DNA of 29,134 nt from a virus. The DNA lies in IMG/VR virus record IMGVR_UViG_3300031758_000419, positions 1 through 29,134 of that record. The stretch is one strand, 5' to 3'. A program made the position numbers and the translations under genes. Positions within the stretch are counted from its first letter, which is position 1. Every line of letters begins with the position of its first letter. Below are positions 20,501 to 28,175 of the stretch, piece after piece. The notes below the pieces were generated by a model, which saw nothing but the letters and a program-made list of their open reading frames with translations, did no database searches and was not told the origin of the DNA.

Positions 20501-21377
20501 CTACATTCCCACTTGCTCCTGTTCCTGTAATTGGGTTAGTTAAAGCGTTTTGCTTGTTATTAAACGTACTCCAATCCGTTGAACTTAACTTACCAGTATT
20601 TGTAGCCGAAGCCACAGGAAGGTTGAAAGTATGAGTAGCTACACTTGAAGATATCCCAAAGTCAGTTCCACTTGTTCCTGTTGCAAAGAATTGGTTTTGT
20701 CTTGTTAAGTTATTTAAAGAAATCAAACCCTTTGAGAAAGTAGTAACTACTTGACACAAATGATTGTTCTCGGTATGTAAAGTAACTGTTCTACCATCTA
20801 CGTTTACATAGATTCTTATTGATATTCTATCAGTAACACTTAAAGCAGCAACCGCTACTGGTACTGCAAAATAGTAAGGGTTAATCGTTGTTCCCTCTGT
20901 AATATATTCAGGAACTCCAACGCTTGTACCTAATAAGGTAAACGTTGTGCCATCGTATTTGTAAACCTCTGCATAAACGAAAGGATTACCTGTATTATTA
21001 TTTACACTAAAATAGAACTCACAATTAAAGTTACCAGCTGGTACTTCCAATAAAGAAGGGTCATTAGCATCGGTAATGTAACTCGCAACATATCCATTAG
21101 AAGATATAGCAATATCAGTTCCAGCACCACTAATAGGTGTTTTGCCTAATTGTCTATAAGCAACCCCACCGATTGTGCCTTGACTAACGCTTGAGTTAAG
21201 ATAGTAACTAACAGAACTACCACCACCTGTTGATGTTGGAAAGTCAGCTAATGTACCATCCCCTCTTACATATTGAGAAGCATCTCCATCTAAAGCGGTT
21301 ACTACACCACTATTAGCCACTACTGGACCTTGTATATCCCTAATCTTTGCTTCGCCTGTAACTTGTAATTGACTCAT
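17574..21377 (-). CDS. Long tail fibre protein with internal duplication
   Basis: 1267 residues, the longest gene here. It should form a trimeric fibre that binds the host surface. The N-terminus carries YVRGDGTLADFP (37-48) and, further on, THTFNLPVASATNTG and STDWSTFNNKQ, modules common in fibres of Bacteroidota phages. Then a segment of about 207 residues occurs twice, each copy beginning with AYF/AYW-GT-SIT and YDASTNRLGVNTSVPN and ending with AENIRVNS...MLTVNGS, at a period of 274 residues. The distal third has VGIG/VLIGT-type collar repeats and a beta-rich end (SGVTYQCSAIGIF). I see no S74-type intramolecular chaperone at the C-terminus. It follows the second tube-like gene by six bases. 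Confidence 0.9.
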   Translation of the reverse strand: MSQLQVTGEAKIRDIQGPVVANSGVVTALDGDASQYVRGDGTLADFPTSTGGGSSVSYYLNSSVSQGTIGGVAYRQLGKTPISGAGTDIAISSNGYVASYITDANDPSLLEVPAGNFNCEFYFSVNNNTGNPFVYAEVYKYDGTTFTLLGTSVGVPEYITEGTTINPYYFAVPVAVAALSVTDRISIRIYVNVDGRTVTLHTENNHLCQVVTTFSKGLISLNNLTRQNQFFATGTSGTDFGISSSVATHTFNLPVASATNTGKLSSTDWSTFNNKQNALTNPITGTGASGNVAYFDGTTSITAENSFNYDASTNRLGVNTSVPNATIGANAATDSGYSLLLKNDNANYNSIGFATDSTYGNMITADRLGAAPSRNLTLYNYAGFISITEAGNLGIGLLTPNNGIDIYHATQSQLWLHNNATGVSSTDGVRLALFNSKAANLRNFDGAMSISAEGDFSVITLGAENIRVNSVDGKVGIGGPATVPEMLTVNGSIQQSGVLSSLLKTNGDGKLIAAVAGTDYVIPSALSGYVPTSRELTINGTTYDLSANRSWTITSDISGSGADGRIAYWNGTNSITSEAGFIYDASTNRLGVNTSVPNATIGADSALDSGYGLLIKTGASNYNGIGIAIDSTYGNLISTEKLGTASARNLTLLNQSGFISLTEAGNLGVGLLNPNNGIDIYNSTQSQLWLHNAASGITGTDGVRLALFNNLSANLRNFDGGLSLTAEGDFSVITLGAENIRVNSANGFVGIGNPTTVTNMLTVNGSASVNSNLVITKSSGLATINFPVASGGNDVGYIQHEENPVDGGIMRFSVSDNDLTNDYFVFGNTQTGTFLEKFKILATGVVTIGTWNGSAITDSYISSASTWNAKQNQLNGTGFVKASGTTITYDNSTYLTTSAAASTYLALTGGTLTGALGGTSASFSSTLTAGDTTIINVAPILAIQSNTTGNIFLRFRQSADTMASLFYTNATATFTMSNNMGGLRFNTSNTSDALNITSNGILQLGTTSTIPSDNNTIFSYSPNGIFYIQGGSTGLGLSASGNRNNAIYLNSTTNQIQFHTNDGNEKMRLTSNGVLDFNGNSAITNVNDKFNIGVNSTSYVWMQSWSGRPISINPSGNNVLIGTTSDNGNKLQVSGTAKFTGQIQSDLNNIRSSSGTQAGNSTGDVFRFLSPTGAINNGCYSAIFHIWVSDNNTGANAYSATFAVQTTSNGQTNATLTTLASQGRGSNPVSSINLISDGGGGAAKISMTTTATPTSGVTYQCSAIGIF
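19083..19703 (-). repeat. Second copy of the fibre's internal repeat
   Basis: This copy begins with AYWNGTNSITSEAGF and YDASTNRLGVNTSVPNATIG and ends at NMLTVNGS. It lies 822 bases (274 codons) downstream of the first copy in the reading direction. Identity at protein level is high in blocks (YDASTNRLGVNTSVPNATIG, FSVITLGAENIRVNS) and lower between them. Confidence 0.85.
19905..20525 (-). repeat. First copy of the fibre's internal repeat
   Basis: This copy begins with ASGNVAYFDGTTSITAE and ends at EMLTVNGS. The base-level shift between copies, measured on the shared GTTGCATTAG at 20401 and 19579, is 822 bases. The boundaries are approximate because the copies fade at the ends. Confidence 0.85.
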
Positions 21378-21383
21378 AATATT

Positions 21384-22076
21384 TTATTGAAATAATCCTC
21401 TAATATATTCCCCAGATGCTAATGGTCTACCAAAAGTAAGCACCCCAGTTGAACTTATAAACTTAACATCATCGCCTGTTGGAGTTCCTGTTGTTAAAAT
21501 GTTTTGTGCATCTACACCACCTCTTGACACATAAAGACAAGCATAACCAATTGTATCCGCAAATGTAATTGAAGTTTCTCCACCACTTGCCGTGTAACCT
21601 TTTGTCTTAACTGGGTTAGCACCTACGATAATAACTCCGCTTGGGTCTACTTGTGTTCCTGTTATGTTGTATGCTCCGCTACCTTGTAAACTCACATTAT
21701 ATGTAGCCACATCCCTCATAGGTGCGTTAATTGCTAAACTTGTTATATTACAAATTCCGTTAATAATAACCAACCCATCAACTCCATTATCAACAACAAA
21801 CTTAACTTCTATTGGCTCTCTTGTTAATTGCTTGTCTAACATAAATAAATAAGAAAAACCAGTCAAAGTAATTAACCCATCACAGGTTACACTCCAAGAT
21901 GCTACATCGTTCTTAAATTCTCTAAACCAAGCACTTGATTGGCTTGTTACCTCTTTTTGGTCTACGCTTACATTAAAAGCACAATTTGTACTACAAGCAA
22001 ATGCAACATCCACCTCTGGGTCTACATCTGTTCTATGCCAATAAAGCATTACGTTTTTACCATTTACTGCTGCCAT
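21384..22076 (-). CDS. Tail-tube-like protein with extra C-terminal domain, beside the fibre
   Basis: 230 residues. The first 135 residues follow the tail tube plan: GKNVMLYWH (6-14), VAFACSTNCAFNVS (24-37), EVTSQSSAWFREF (42-54), WSVTCDGL (61-68), IEVKFVV (89-95) and ATYNVSLQGSG (124-134). Residues 140-230 form a separate beta-rich domain (GYTASGGETSITF, then LTFGRPLASGEYIRGLF) of unknown role. A canonical tube protein is already encoded at 26772-27227, so this one is probably a paralogue used at the tail tip, between the tail-tip protein and the fibre. Receptor contact or fibre attachment would fit the place. A TAAATTTG box ends four bases before its ATG. Confidence 0.75.
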   Translation of the reverse strand: MAAVNGKNVMLYWHRTDVDPEVDVAFACSTNCAFNVSVDQKEVTSQSSAWFREFKNDVASWSVTCDGLITLTGFSYLFMLDKQLTREPIEVKFVVDNGVDGLVIINGICNITSLAINAPMRDVATYNVSLQGSGAYNITGTQVDPSGVIIVGANPVKTKGYTASGGETSITFADTIGYACLYVSRGGVDAQNILTTGTPTGDDVKFISSTGVLTFGRPLASGEYIRGLFQ

Positions 22077-22080
22077 ATTA

Positions 22081-22088
22081 CAAATTTA
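22081..22088 (-). promoter_or_regulatory. Possible -7 box at the second tube-like gene
   Basis: TAAATTTG on the minus strand matches TAnnTTTG and stands four bases before ATG at 22076, the same distance as at 1584 and 7492. No -33 partner is seen, so support is weak alone; the repeated distance is the point of interest. Confidence 0.28.
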
Positions 22089-22093
22089 ATCAA

Positions 22094-24301
22094 TTATCCG
22101 AATGTTTCTAATATTTCCCCAGCACCACTTATTCTGTATGCTTGGAAGTAAGTATCCGTTACTAAAACCTTCCACCAAATACCAGCACCATTAAATCCAA
22201 CAATTAATAATTCAGATTGATAGAAGAAATCTCCAACCGAAGGAACACCAATGTTTTCTAAGTAAACTAAATTACTTGTTAAAGGAGCAGCAAGAGCAGC
22301 TTCCTTAGTCAAATAACCATTAGACCTAACGTGAGAATATCCTGTAACCTCTGTTGGTAAGCTATTACTATCATAAACAGTAGTCATTGTTGTTTCTATA
22401 TTATCAGGATTAATATCCAATAAAGTAGCCGTAATAACATCATTTGGTAAATCAATAGTTGAATTACCTATTATGTAATTTTTATTTTCAACACTTATTT
22501 GTGCTGGGTCAGTATCACTTGCCGTTATTCTCATTGCACCACTAAATCTACCATCCGTTGTTTCCATACCCATAAAAGAAGCATCCAAGTTAATAATGTT
22601 CTTATTTAAACAATTTGAATATTGCTTGACTACTAACTCGCTTAGGCTTCTATAAATATCAGTAGGATATTCTTGTCTGTACCAATTCTTTAAGTTTAAA
22701 CCATCTACATCGCTTAAAAACCCTCTATATGAAAAGAATCCATCGTTTATATCATTAAAACCTAAAGGAAGGTCAATTTCTAAAACATATTCATTTGAAT
22801 CAGTTATAAAACTTTCTGTTGTTACTTGCTTAAAATATGTTTCAATAGTTAATTGAAAATTACTTGCTTCAATAGAACCAACAGTTGATTTCCAATAAGG
22901 AGCAGAGTTATCACATAAAATTAACTCAATAGTCAAATCACCTCCAATTGGTAATAATGGCATTACTAAATCTAAGTTAATCTTTGGGTCAGTTGAACTA
23001 AATGGAACAAAATAATAATGGTCATTAAAAGTTGTATTTATCCATTGCTTATTATTGTCTAAAAATACTGAACTAACTCCATCATCAACTAATATTTTAA
23101 GAATAAACAAAGCATCTGGTCCACTTGCTGGTACTCCTAATCCAGCTACATCCATCTTTAATGTTAAAACATCACTTGTATTTACTTTAGGCAAGTTAAT
23201 AGGTCTTACTAATGCAGTATAAGGATTTGAAATAGAATATTGCATTATAAAAGAATTAGAACTTTTTTCAGGGTATGACTTTACATAAATAATACCATCA
23301 ACAAATCTTTCTTCTTCCCAAGAAAAAGCATTTCCTACTGTTGGACTTACTACTGTATAATTCTTTAAATCCCAGTTAGTAATGTAATTATTAGGATATT
23401 CAATTACTTTATCAAATCTAATCTTGTTAAATCCTTTTCTGATTAGCTTAAATTGGCTATTATCTACAAAGTATAAACCGCTTGTATTAGCAGCAAAACC
23501 TTCAATGTTTCCTGTTGATTCATAAATAGCATCATCAAATACACTTCCATCACTATTGTAAATAGTAACATAGTAAGAGTCTTGTGCAAATTGAGTCAAA
23601 GGAACTATGTAAAAGTTTCCTTTTGCTTGAAATAATCTTGAACCAACCGACCTAACAATCTTAGTTAAAACATCAAGACAATTTGTTGCATTTTGATTAT
23701 CATCAATAAAAGTTGCATAATTTATGTAAGATTGACCTAATGTATCAGCACTTGGGTCATCGGTTCTATTATCCATTCCATCCGAATAAAAACTTACTCC
23801 ACTTATAATATCATATTCTAAAGGATATTCTAAATTTAATAAAGCAGTCTTTATGTAAAATATAGCAGTAAAAATATCAACTAATGTTGTATCATCTGTA
23901 ATAAAAAAAGGTATTCTTTCTAAAATACCTAATCCATCAATAGCATTAAAAGCTAATTGTTTTCTACCTGTTGAAAAAACGTATTGAACATTATCACTTA
24001 GTATCCATCCTTGCCAATCTATATTAGCACCACTCATTAATCTTACAAAGTATTTTCTATCGTTCAAAGTTGTAAAATCAGGCATATTAGCCACATCATC
24101 GGTAACATCAATAGCAACTGCTAATTGGCTAACATATATTGGCTCAAAAGCATCATCGCTTCTTGGTATGTATTGTATTTGTAAACTAACACAAGGATAT
24201 TCTATTATTGCACCAGCGTAACCATCTTCATAAATGTTAAGTATGCTTGTTACATCCGATTTAGTTGCTGCCGTAATTCTATATTTTATTTCGTATGCCA
24301 T
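22094..24301 (-). CDS. Large tail-tip protein (distal tail or tail-associated type)
   Basis: 735 residues. It follows the tape measure by a TAATG overlap (24303-24299), where siphophages encode distal tail and tail-associated proteins. The N-terminus (YEIKYRITAATKSDV, IIEYPCVSLQIQY, FVRLMSGANIDWQGWI) has the strand-rich form of a Dit-like ring domain. The middle part carries beta sandwich-like stretches, and the end (SNLVYLENIGVPSVGD, GIWWKVLVTDTYF) looks like an accessory binding module. A single large protein in this place is usual for phages of Bacteroidota. It probably closes the tail tube and bears the fibres; catalytic motifs are not seen. The exact sub-family is not certain. Confidence 0.66.
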   Translation of the reverse strand: MAYEIKYRITAATKSDVTSILNIYEDGYAGAIIEYPCVSLQIQYIPRSDDAFEPIYVSQLAVAIDVTDDVANMPDFTTLNDRKYFVRLMSGANIDWQGWILSDNVQYVFSTGRKQLAFNAIDGLGILERIPFFITDDTTLVDIFTAIFYIKTALLNLEYPLEYDIISGVSFYSDGMDNRTDDPSADTLGQSYINYATFIDDNQNATNCLDVLTKIVRSVGSRLFQAKGNFYIVPLTQFAQDSYYVTIYNSDGSVFDDAIYESTGNIEGFAANTSGLYFVDNSQFKLIRKGFNKIRFDKVIEYPNNYITNWDLKNYTVVSPTVGNAFSWEEERFVDGIIYVKSYPEKSSNSFIMQYSISNPYTALVRPINLPKVNTSDVLTLKMDVAGLGVPASGPDALFILKILVDDGVSSVFLDNNKQWINTTFNDHYYFVPFSSTDPKINLDLVMPLLPIGGDLTIELILCDNSAPYWKSTVGSIEASNFQLTIETYFKQVTTESFITDSNEYVLEIDLPLGFNDINDGFFSYRGFLSDVDGLNLKNWYRQEYPTDIYRSLSELVVKQYSNCLNKNIINLDASFMGMETTDGRFSGAMRITASDTDPAQISVENKNYIIGNSTIDLPNDVITATLLDINPDNIETTMTTVYDSNSLPTEVTGYSHVRSNGYLTKEAALAAPLTSNLVYLENIGVPSVGDFFYQSELLIVGFNGAGIWWKVLVTDTYFQAYRISGAGEILETFG

Positions 24302-26082
24302 TAACCCCTAATTATATTTAATGAAGAATTAGACCTTTGCATTGCTAAAACTAAGTCTTGACCTCTTAATACAAATTGACCATTAGAATTAACACTATTT
24401 GTCATATTCCCTGTATTAAATGAAGTTGGCTTTGATTGACCTAAATTAGTTGGTGCTAAATTCCTTGCAGCACCAAATGCTGAACTCAATGCACCTGTGG
24501 CAGCAAAAACTCCCTTCAATGCTGGAAACGCTTCTAATATAGCTTGAAATATTAATGCTTGAATAACAGCAGCAGCTATTTGTTTACCTATATTAGCAAA
24601 CATATCTCCAATAGCATCTAATGGTTTTTGACCACTTTGCATTGCATCATACATACCCATTAAAGAGTTTGTTACACTACCAGAAATTGTATCAGCAAAA
24701 TTTATATATGACTTTTTCAAATCATCAATTCTCTTTTTTTCTGCTTCATCAGAATCAATAGCACTCTTGTCCTTTTTAAATATGCCTTGCATATATGCAC
24801 CAAAACCACCATTTTTTTGAGTTGATTCTAATAAATCTTTAGCTTGTTTCTCAAAATATGCTTTTCTTTTATCTTCTTTTGCTCCTCTTTCAGATGGTAA
24901 TTCAAATAATTTAAATGATTCATTTTTTAATACAAACTCAGCTTCTTTTACTTTATCTTTTAGCTTTTTTACATAGTCATTAAGTTCTGCTAAAGTCTGT
25001 TTTGCATAATTTACAATTGGAGCTTTCTTTGTTTTAGTTTTTGTTTCTGACTCAGAATTATCAAATAAAGTAGTTACATCTAATGTTCTTGATAATGATG
25101 CTTTAGCGTTTGCAATATCTACTTGAGCCTCTTTTAATGGCACTACATATTCGGCATCAATAGCAGAACGAAGCATTTTTGTTGTTGTACCAGATTCTAA
25201 TTGCTTAGTAGTTGCATAAGTCTCTTTCTTTTTATTATCTCTTTCTTCAACTAATTTTTTATATTTTGAGTTTGCAGCACTTAAAGCATCAATATAATTT
25301 TGTTCTTTGCTTACCTCTAATTGTTGTACTGCTGCCTTATTATTTAAAGATTGTAAATATTGAGCATTAAAAGTTTTTAAGTCTTTTATCTCTAAATCCT
25401 TTATCGCTTTATTTTGACTATATAATTCTTGAAACTTTCTAAGAGCATTTTCACGTTGAGTTATATCTAATTTTTCATTAGTAATACGACCAACTAATTG
25501 TGTACCCAATGTTTGACTTGCTTGTGCAGAGCCAGCCATTTTATAAATTTCATCATTAAGTTTCTTTAATTCTTCTCTTAAATCTTTCAACTTACCAGCT
25601 GGACCTTCAAATGCTTCAGTAATTTGTTTTTGGAATACTACTGCTAAAGAAGAAACTAAACCCAATGCAACACCAATACCAGCTGGACCAGAAAGTCCAC
25701 TTAGCATAGCATCTAATGCCTTTTTTGTTCCACCTTCAGTTTTAGCTAATTGTTGAAATGACTCCAACATTGGATTCAAGTTGTTTGCAATACCCATAAT
25801 TCCGTATGGAGCATCTTGAGCAATTCTTGAAAAGTTTATAAGAGATTGAGTAGCATCATTAGTTGGTTTTGAAACACCAACCATTCTTGTATTTAATTGT
25901 GTTATTGCACCATTTACACTACTTATTTTTGCAGTTAGTTGATTTATTTCTCCAACATCAACCGACTTTTTTAAGGCTGATTGTAATTTCTTGAGTAAAT
26001 TTTCGGCTTTTACTAATTCAGCACCTAAATCTTCTGTATTAGCACCAATATTAATTTGAATATCTAAAAGGTCTGTTGCCAT
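24301..26082 (-). CDS. Tail tape measure protein
   Basis: 593 residues. The protein sets tail length and is ejected with DNA. The N-terminal 90 residues are helical (LVKAENLLKKLQSALKK). A glycine- and alanine-rich hydrophobic stretch (SGPAGIGVALGLVSSLAVVF, about 130-150) and a second hydrophobic part (IAAAVIQALIFQAILEAF near 510-528) are the membrane-active segments usual in tape measures. Between them are long charged coiled-coil regions with few prolines. The length is short for the family and would suit a rather short tail. It follows the tail chaperone pair and precedes the tail-tip gene, the invariant order in siphophages. Confidence 0.93.
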   Translation of the reverse strand: MATDLLDIQINIGANTEDLGAELVKAENLLKKLQSALKKSVDVGEINQLTAKISSVNGAITQLNTRMVGVSKPTNDATQSLINFSRIAQDAPYGIMGIANNLNPMLESFQQLAKTEGGTKKALDAMLSGLSGPAGIGVALGLVSSLAVVFQKQITEAFEGPAGKLKDLREELKKLNDEIYKMAGSAQASQTLGTQLVGRITNEKLDITQRENALRKFQELYSQNKAIKDLEIKDLKTFNAQYLQSLNNKAAVQQLEVSKEQNYIDALSAANSKYKKLVEERDNKKKETYATTKQLESGTTTKMLRSAIDAEYVVPLKEAQVDIANAKASLSRTLDVTTLFDNSESETKTKTKKAPIVNYAKQTLAELNDYVKKLKDKVKEAEFVLKNESFKLFELPSERGAKEDKRKAYFEKQAKDLLESTQKNGGFGAYMQGIFKKDKSAIDSDEAEKKRIDDLKKSYINFADTISGSVTNSLMGMYDAMQSGQKPLDAIGDMFANIGKQIAAAVIQALIFQAILEAFPALKGVFAATGALSSAFGAARNLAPTNLGQSKPTSFNTGNMTNSVNSNGQFVLRGQDLVLAMQRSNSSLNIIRG

Positions 26083-26087
26083 CTTTA

Positions 26088-26435
26088 TTAATTTACTCCG
26101 TACAATTTAAGTGTTCTTGCCAGTTGTTCTTCAGTTATCATTACTCTTTCCTCATCAACATCTACATCATCTAATTCTGGAATACTCCAAAAAGCCTTCA
26201 TACTTTTAGGATTTTTCTCGGTTGTGGAACTTAAGTATACAATATAGGCAAGGTTTCTTGTCCTTGCCCATTCGTTTAACTCGTTTCTTTCCTTACCTAA
26301 AACGATAATGGAAAAGTCCTTCCAAGTCATATCCCAAAATTCATTTGGTCTTATTCCGCATTCCGCTGCTTTAACTAAGATATCATCCCAGTTTAGCTTT
26401 GTTAGGCTTTTTTTTTTCTTCCTCTTTATCTGCAC
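26088..26435 (-). CDS. Tail assembly chaperone, T-like part made by frameshift
   Basis: Read alone this frame begins at a GTG (26435), but a frameshift product with the preceding gene is far more likely. The region after the A10 run encodes about 106 residues with LNWDDILVKAAECGIRPNEFWD (14-35, cut by turns) and MTWKDFSIIVLG (36-47), the pattern of gpT-like extensions in siphophages that bind tape measure and tube protein. The acidic C-terminus ends six bases before the tape measure ATG. No independent ribosome start is apparent. The fused product should be about 220 residues long. Confidence 0.78.
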   Translation of the reverse strand: MQIKRKKKKSLTKLNWDDILVKAAECGIRPNEFWDMTWKDFSIIVLGKERNELNEWARTRNLAYIVYLSSTTEKNPKSMKAFWSIPELDDVDVDEERVMITEEQLARTLKLYGVN

Positions 26436-26757
26436 CTTTTATGGTATGGACTGTACTTTCAACAACATATTTTAAATAGTCAATTATTTGACCTTGTTCG
26501 CTAAAAATAGAACCCACTTCATCAATCCATTCACAAGCATCATCTATTGTGTACTCAACTGCTTCTTTTTTACTTACACAAGCAGATTTGTAACCAATGT
26601 AAACAAGTTGAACTATAATGTCCAAACTTGTTTGAGCCGTTGAAAGAACTTTAAAGTACTCATCAATACCGATATTGTTTTCTTTTGTAAACTCACGCAT
26701 TGACCAAGTACCCCACTTTAGGTGGATTGTGTTGTTGTTAGTCTTTAATTCAAACAT
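26383..26757 (-). CDS. Tail assembly chaperone, G-like
   Basis: 124 residues. In siphophages this protein coats the tape measure during tail assembly and is not part of the virion. The sequence is helical and acidic (REFTKENNIGIDEYFKVL at 21-38, IDDACEWIDEVGSIFSEQG at 71-89) and ends in a charged segment KEEEKKKPNKAKLG. The codons for the last part contain an A10 run at 26408-26417 where the ribosome or RNA polymerase could slip to the downstream frame. The gene lies between the tube and the tape measure genes, as expected. The AAAACT-ATG start context is present. Confidence 0.83.
   Translation of the reverse strand: MFELKTNNNTIHLKWGTWSMREFTKENNIGIDEYFKVLSTAQTSLDIIVQLVYIGYKSACVSKKEAVEYTIDDACEWIDEVGSIFSEQGQIIDYLKYVVESTVHTIKGADKEEEKKKPNKAKLG
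26408..26417 (-). promoter_or_regulatory. A10 slippage site linking the two chaperone frames
   Basis: On the minus strand the message reads GAAG followed by ten A and GCC. The downstream frame lies +1 (equivalently -2) to the upstream one, not -1 as in most tail chaperone pairs. A single-base miscount of the run would change this: with eleven A the relation would be the ordinary -1. Confidence 0.65.
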
Positions 26758-26771
26758 AGTTTTTTATTTTA

Positions 26772-27227
26772 TTATACTGGTGTTTCAGTTTGTGTAATAG
26801 GAGGTACACTTACAACGAAAGTTGCAGTAAACTTCACATCATCTTTATCAGCAGCGTTAACATTAAAGTTGCTAATGAAAACTAAACTTGTAGGAGTTCC
26901 ACCATAAGTAATATCACCAGCTACTGGTACGGCTCTACCCATTTTAATTGCAAACAATGTTTGAGCAGAGTGAGCAACATACAATTGTTGATAGCTTTCT
27001 TTAGAAGGAGTTCCTGTTTCATCAATTGCAAATCCTTCACACTCGAAAGATTGGTTAAAAGATTGATTCGGAGTGTATTGGTCTCCACACTTAGAAGTTG
27101 CATCAATTGTTCCTAAAGTTGATGTCAAAGAGTTAGTAGTCAAACAAGCAACAGGCTTGTATGTTCCATCATTGTTAATGTCAGCTAAGAGTATATAATC
27201 TCTACCGCTTACTTTTGTTTCTGCCAT
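26772..27227 (-). CDS. Major tail tube protein
   Basis: 151 residues. It should polymerise into the tail tube. The visible tube-like pattern is SGRDYILLADINNDG (7-21), VACLTTNSLTS (26-36), IDATSKCGDQ (41-50), FNQSFECEGFAI (57-68) and a C-terminal strand pair (VFISNFNVNAADKDDVKFTATFVV). Length and position, after the tail terminator and before the chaperones, are standard. The C-terminus is a short proline-threonine tail. A second protein with the same A-C-x-T...CxG order is encoded at 21384-22076. No signal of truncation is seen. Confidence 0.85.
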   Translation of the reverse strand: MAETKVSGRDYILLADINNDGTYKPVACLTTNSLTSTLGTIDATSKCGDQYTPNQSFNQSFECEGFAIDETGTPSKESYQQLYVAHSAQTLFAIKMGRAVPVAGDITYGGTPTSLVFISNFNVNAADKDDVKFTATFVVSVPPITQTETPV

Positions 27228-27238
27228 TTTATTTAATT

Positions 27239-27652
27239 TTAATTTTGAGTTATGGTTATGTTATATGTTATTAATACTCTAAAAACGTTATCTAAAGGGT
27301 TTAAGCCATCTAAGTTTCTAATGCTTTCTACACTTAAACTTGAAGCAGTAAACCCATTTGATAAGGTTATAACTGAATCAGAGTTTATATCATCCAACAC
27401 TAAATCGCTTATAGTTTCAGCACGTTTATAACCAAAGTTAGCATTTTTTGTAATAATATCAACTGTAATGAAAATACTATTTGTGTAACCTGTTTTGCCT
27501 TGCTCTTGGCTTGATGTTCTACCAGTCATAACAATATACTCATCACCAGCACCCTCTGGAGCAAAACCATCGTAAACAACCAATCCACTTGCACTTGTCA
27601 AGTTGGTATAAAACCATTTCTTTATCTCTATATTAGGATTTAACATTTTCAA
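27239..27652 (-). CDS. Tail terminator-type protein (DUF3168-like)
   Basis: 137 residues. The plan with an N-terminal helix (NIEIKKWFYTNLTSA), a YDGFAPEGAGDEYIVM strand (27-42), TVDIITK (63-69) and a C-terminal strand FRVLITYNITI fits the small hexameric protein that caps the tail tube and joins it to the head. It overlaps the previous gene by 20 bases and lies 11 bases before the tube gene. Assignment rests on pattern and place, since this family is poorly conserved in sequence. Confidence 0.72.
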   Translation of the reverse strand: MKMLNPNIEIKKWFYTNLTSASGLVVYDGFAPEGAGDEYIVMTGRTSSQEQGKTGYTNSIFITVDIITKNANFGYKRAETISDLVLDDINSDSVITLSNGFTASSLSVESIRNLDGLNPLDNVFRVLITYNITITQN

Positions 27653-28175
27653 TTGCTTTTTTTATGTTATTTATCATCTTTGGTTTTTCCGTTTCAAAAG
27701 ATGGTATTAAAAATGGTTGTGGTCGCATCCCCTTTTTTAGTATGCTTATAGCTATTGCATAAGCTATTGACTTATCATTACCTCCACCAATTCCTTTTCT
27801 TCTTACCCATAAAGTCAAAGCCTGAACCATATCTTTAAAAGTACCAGCCTTTTTGCCTTTAAAGCCACTTGCTAATTGCTCAAACCCAGCTGGTATACTT
27901 ACTTTACCACCAGTTCCAAATTCTACATAAGGTGCATAAGAAGCATTTGAACCAACAGTAAAAACAAATCCTTTATCAACCTTTTGTTCTTTTAAGTAAA
28001 TGCTATTTCTTAATTGACCTAAATTAACAGGTGCTAAACGCTTTGCTCCACTTTGTATGTTTAAAGCTGATGCGTTTACCTCATCCTTTACATCTTGTTG
28101 TACTTTTTTATCAAAAGATTGTAGTTTACCTAAAACTTCAGATATGTTTGTTATATCAAATGTAAATCCACCCAT
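27633..28175 (-). CDS. HK97 gp10-like head-tail protein
   Basis: 180 residues. The family core is SGAKRLAPVNLGQLRNSI (42-59), VFTVGSNASYAPYVEFGTG (71-89) and a late RPQPFLIPSFE motif (about 157-168 region), the three typical blocks of gp10/HK97-type neck or tail-completion proteins. The N-terminus is helical with regular lysines. Its ATG shares a base with the upstream stop (TAATG at 28177-28173). It belongs to the neck connecting head and tail. Confidence 0.9.
   Translation of the reverse strand: MGGFTFDITNISEVLGKLQSFDKKVQQDVKDEVNASALNIQSGAKRLAPVNLGQLRNSIYLKEQKVDKGFVFTVGSNASYAPYVEFGTGGKVSIPAGFEQLASGFKGKKAGTFKDMVQALTLWVRRKGIGGGNDKSIAYAIAISILKKGMRPQPFLIPSFETEKPKMINNIKKAIENVKS

Noticed and set aside
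26921-27106. 61-codon minus-strand frame inside the tail tube gene
   Set aside because: Leucine-rich shadow of the tube protein frame, which matches the family pattern.
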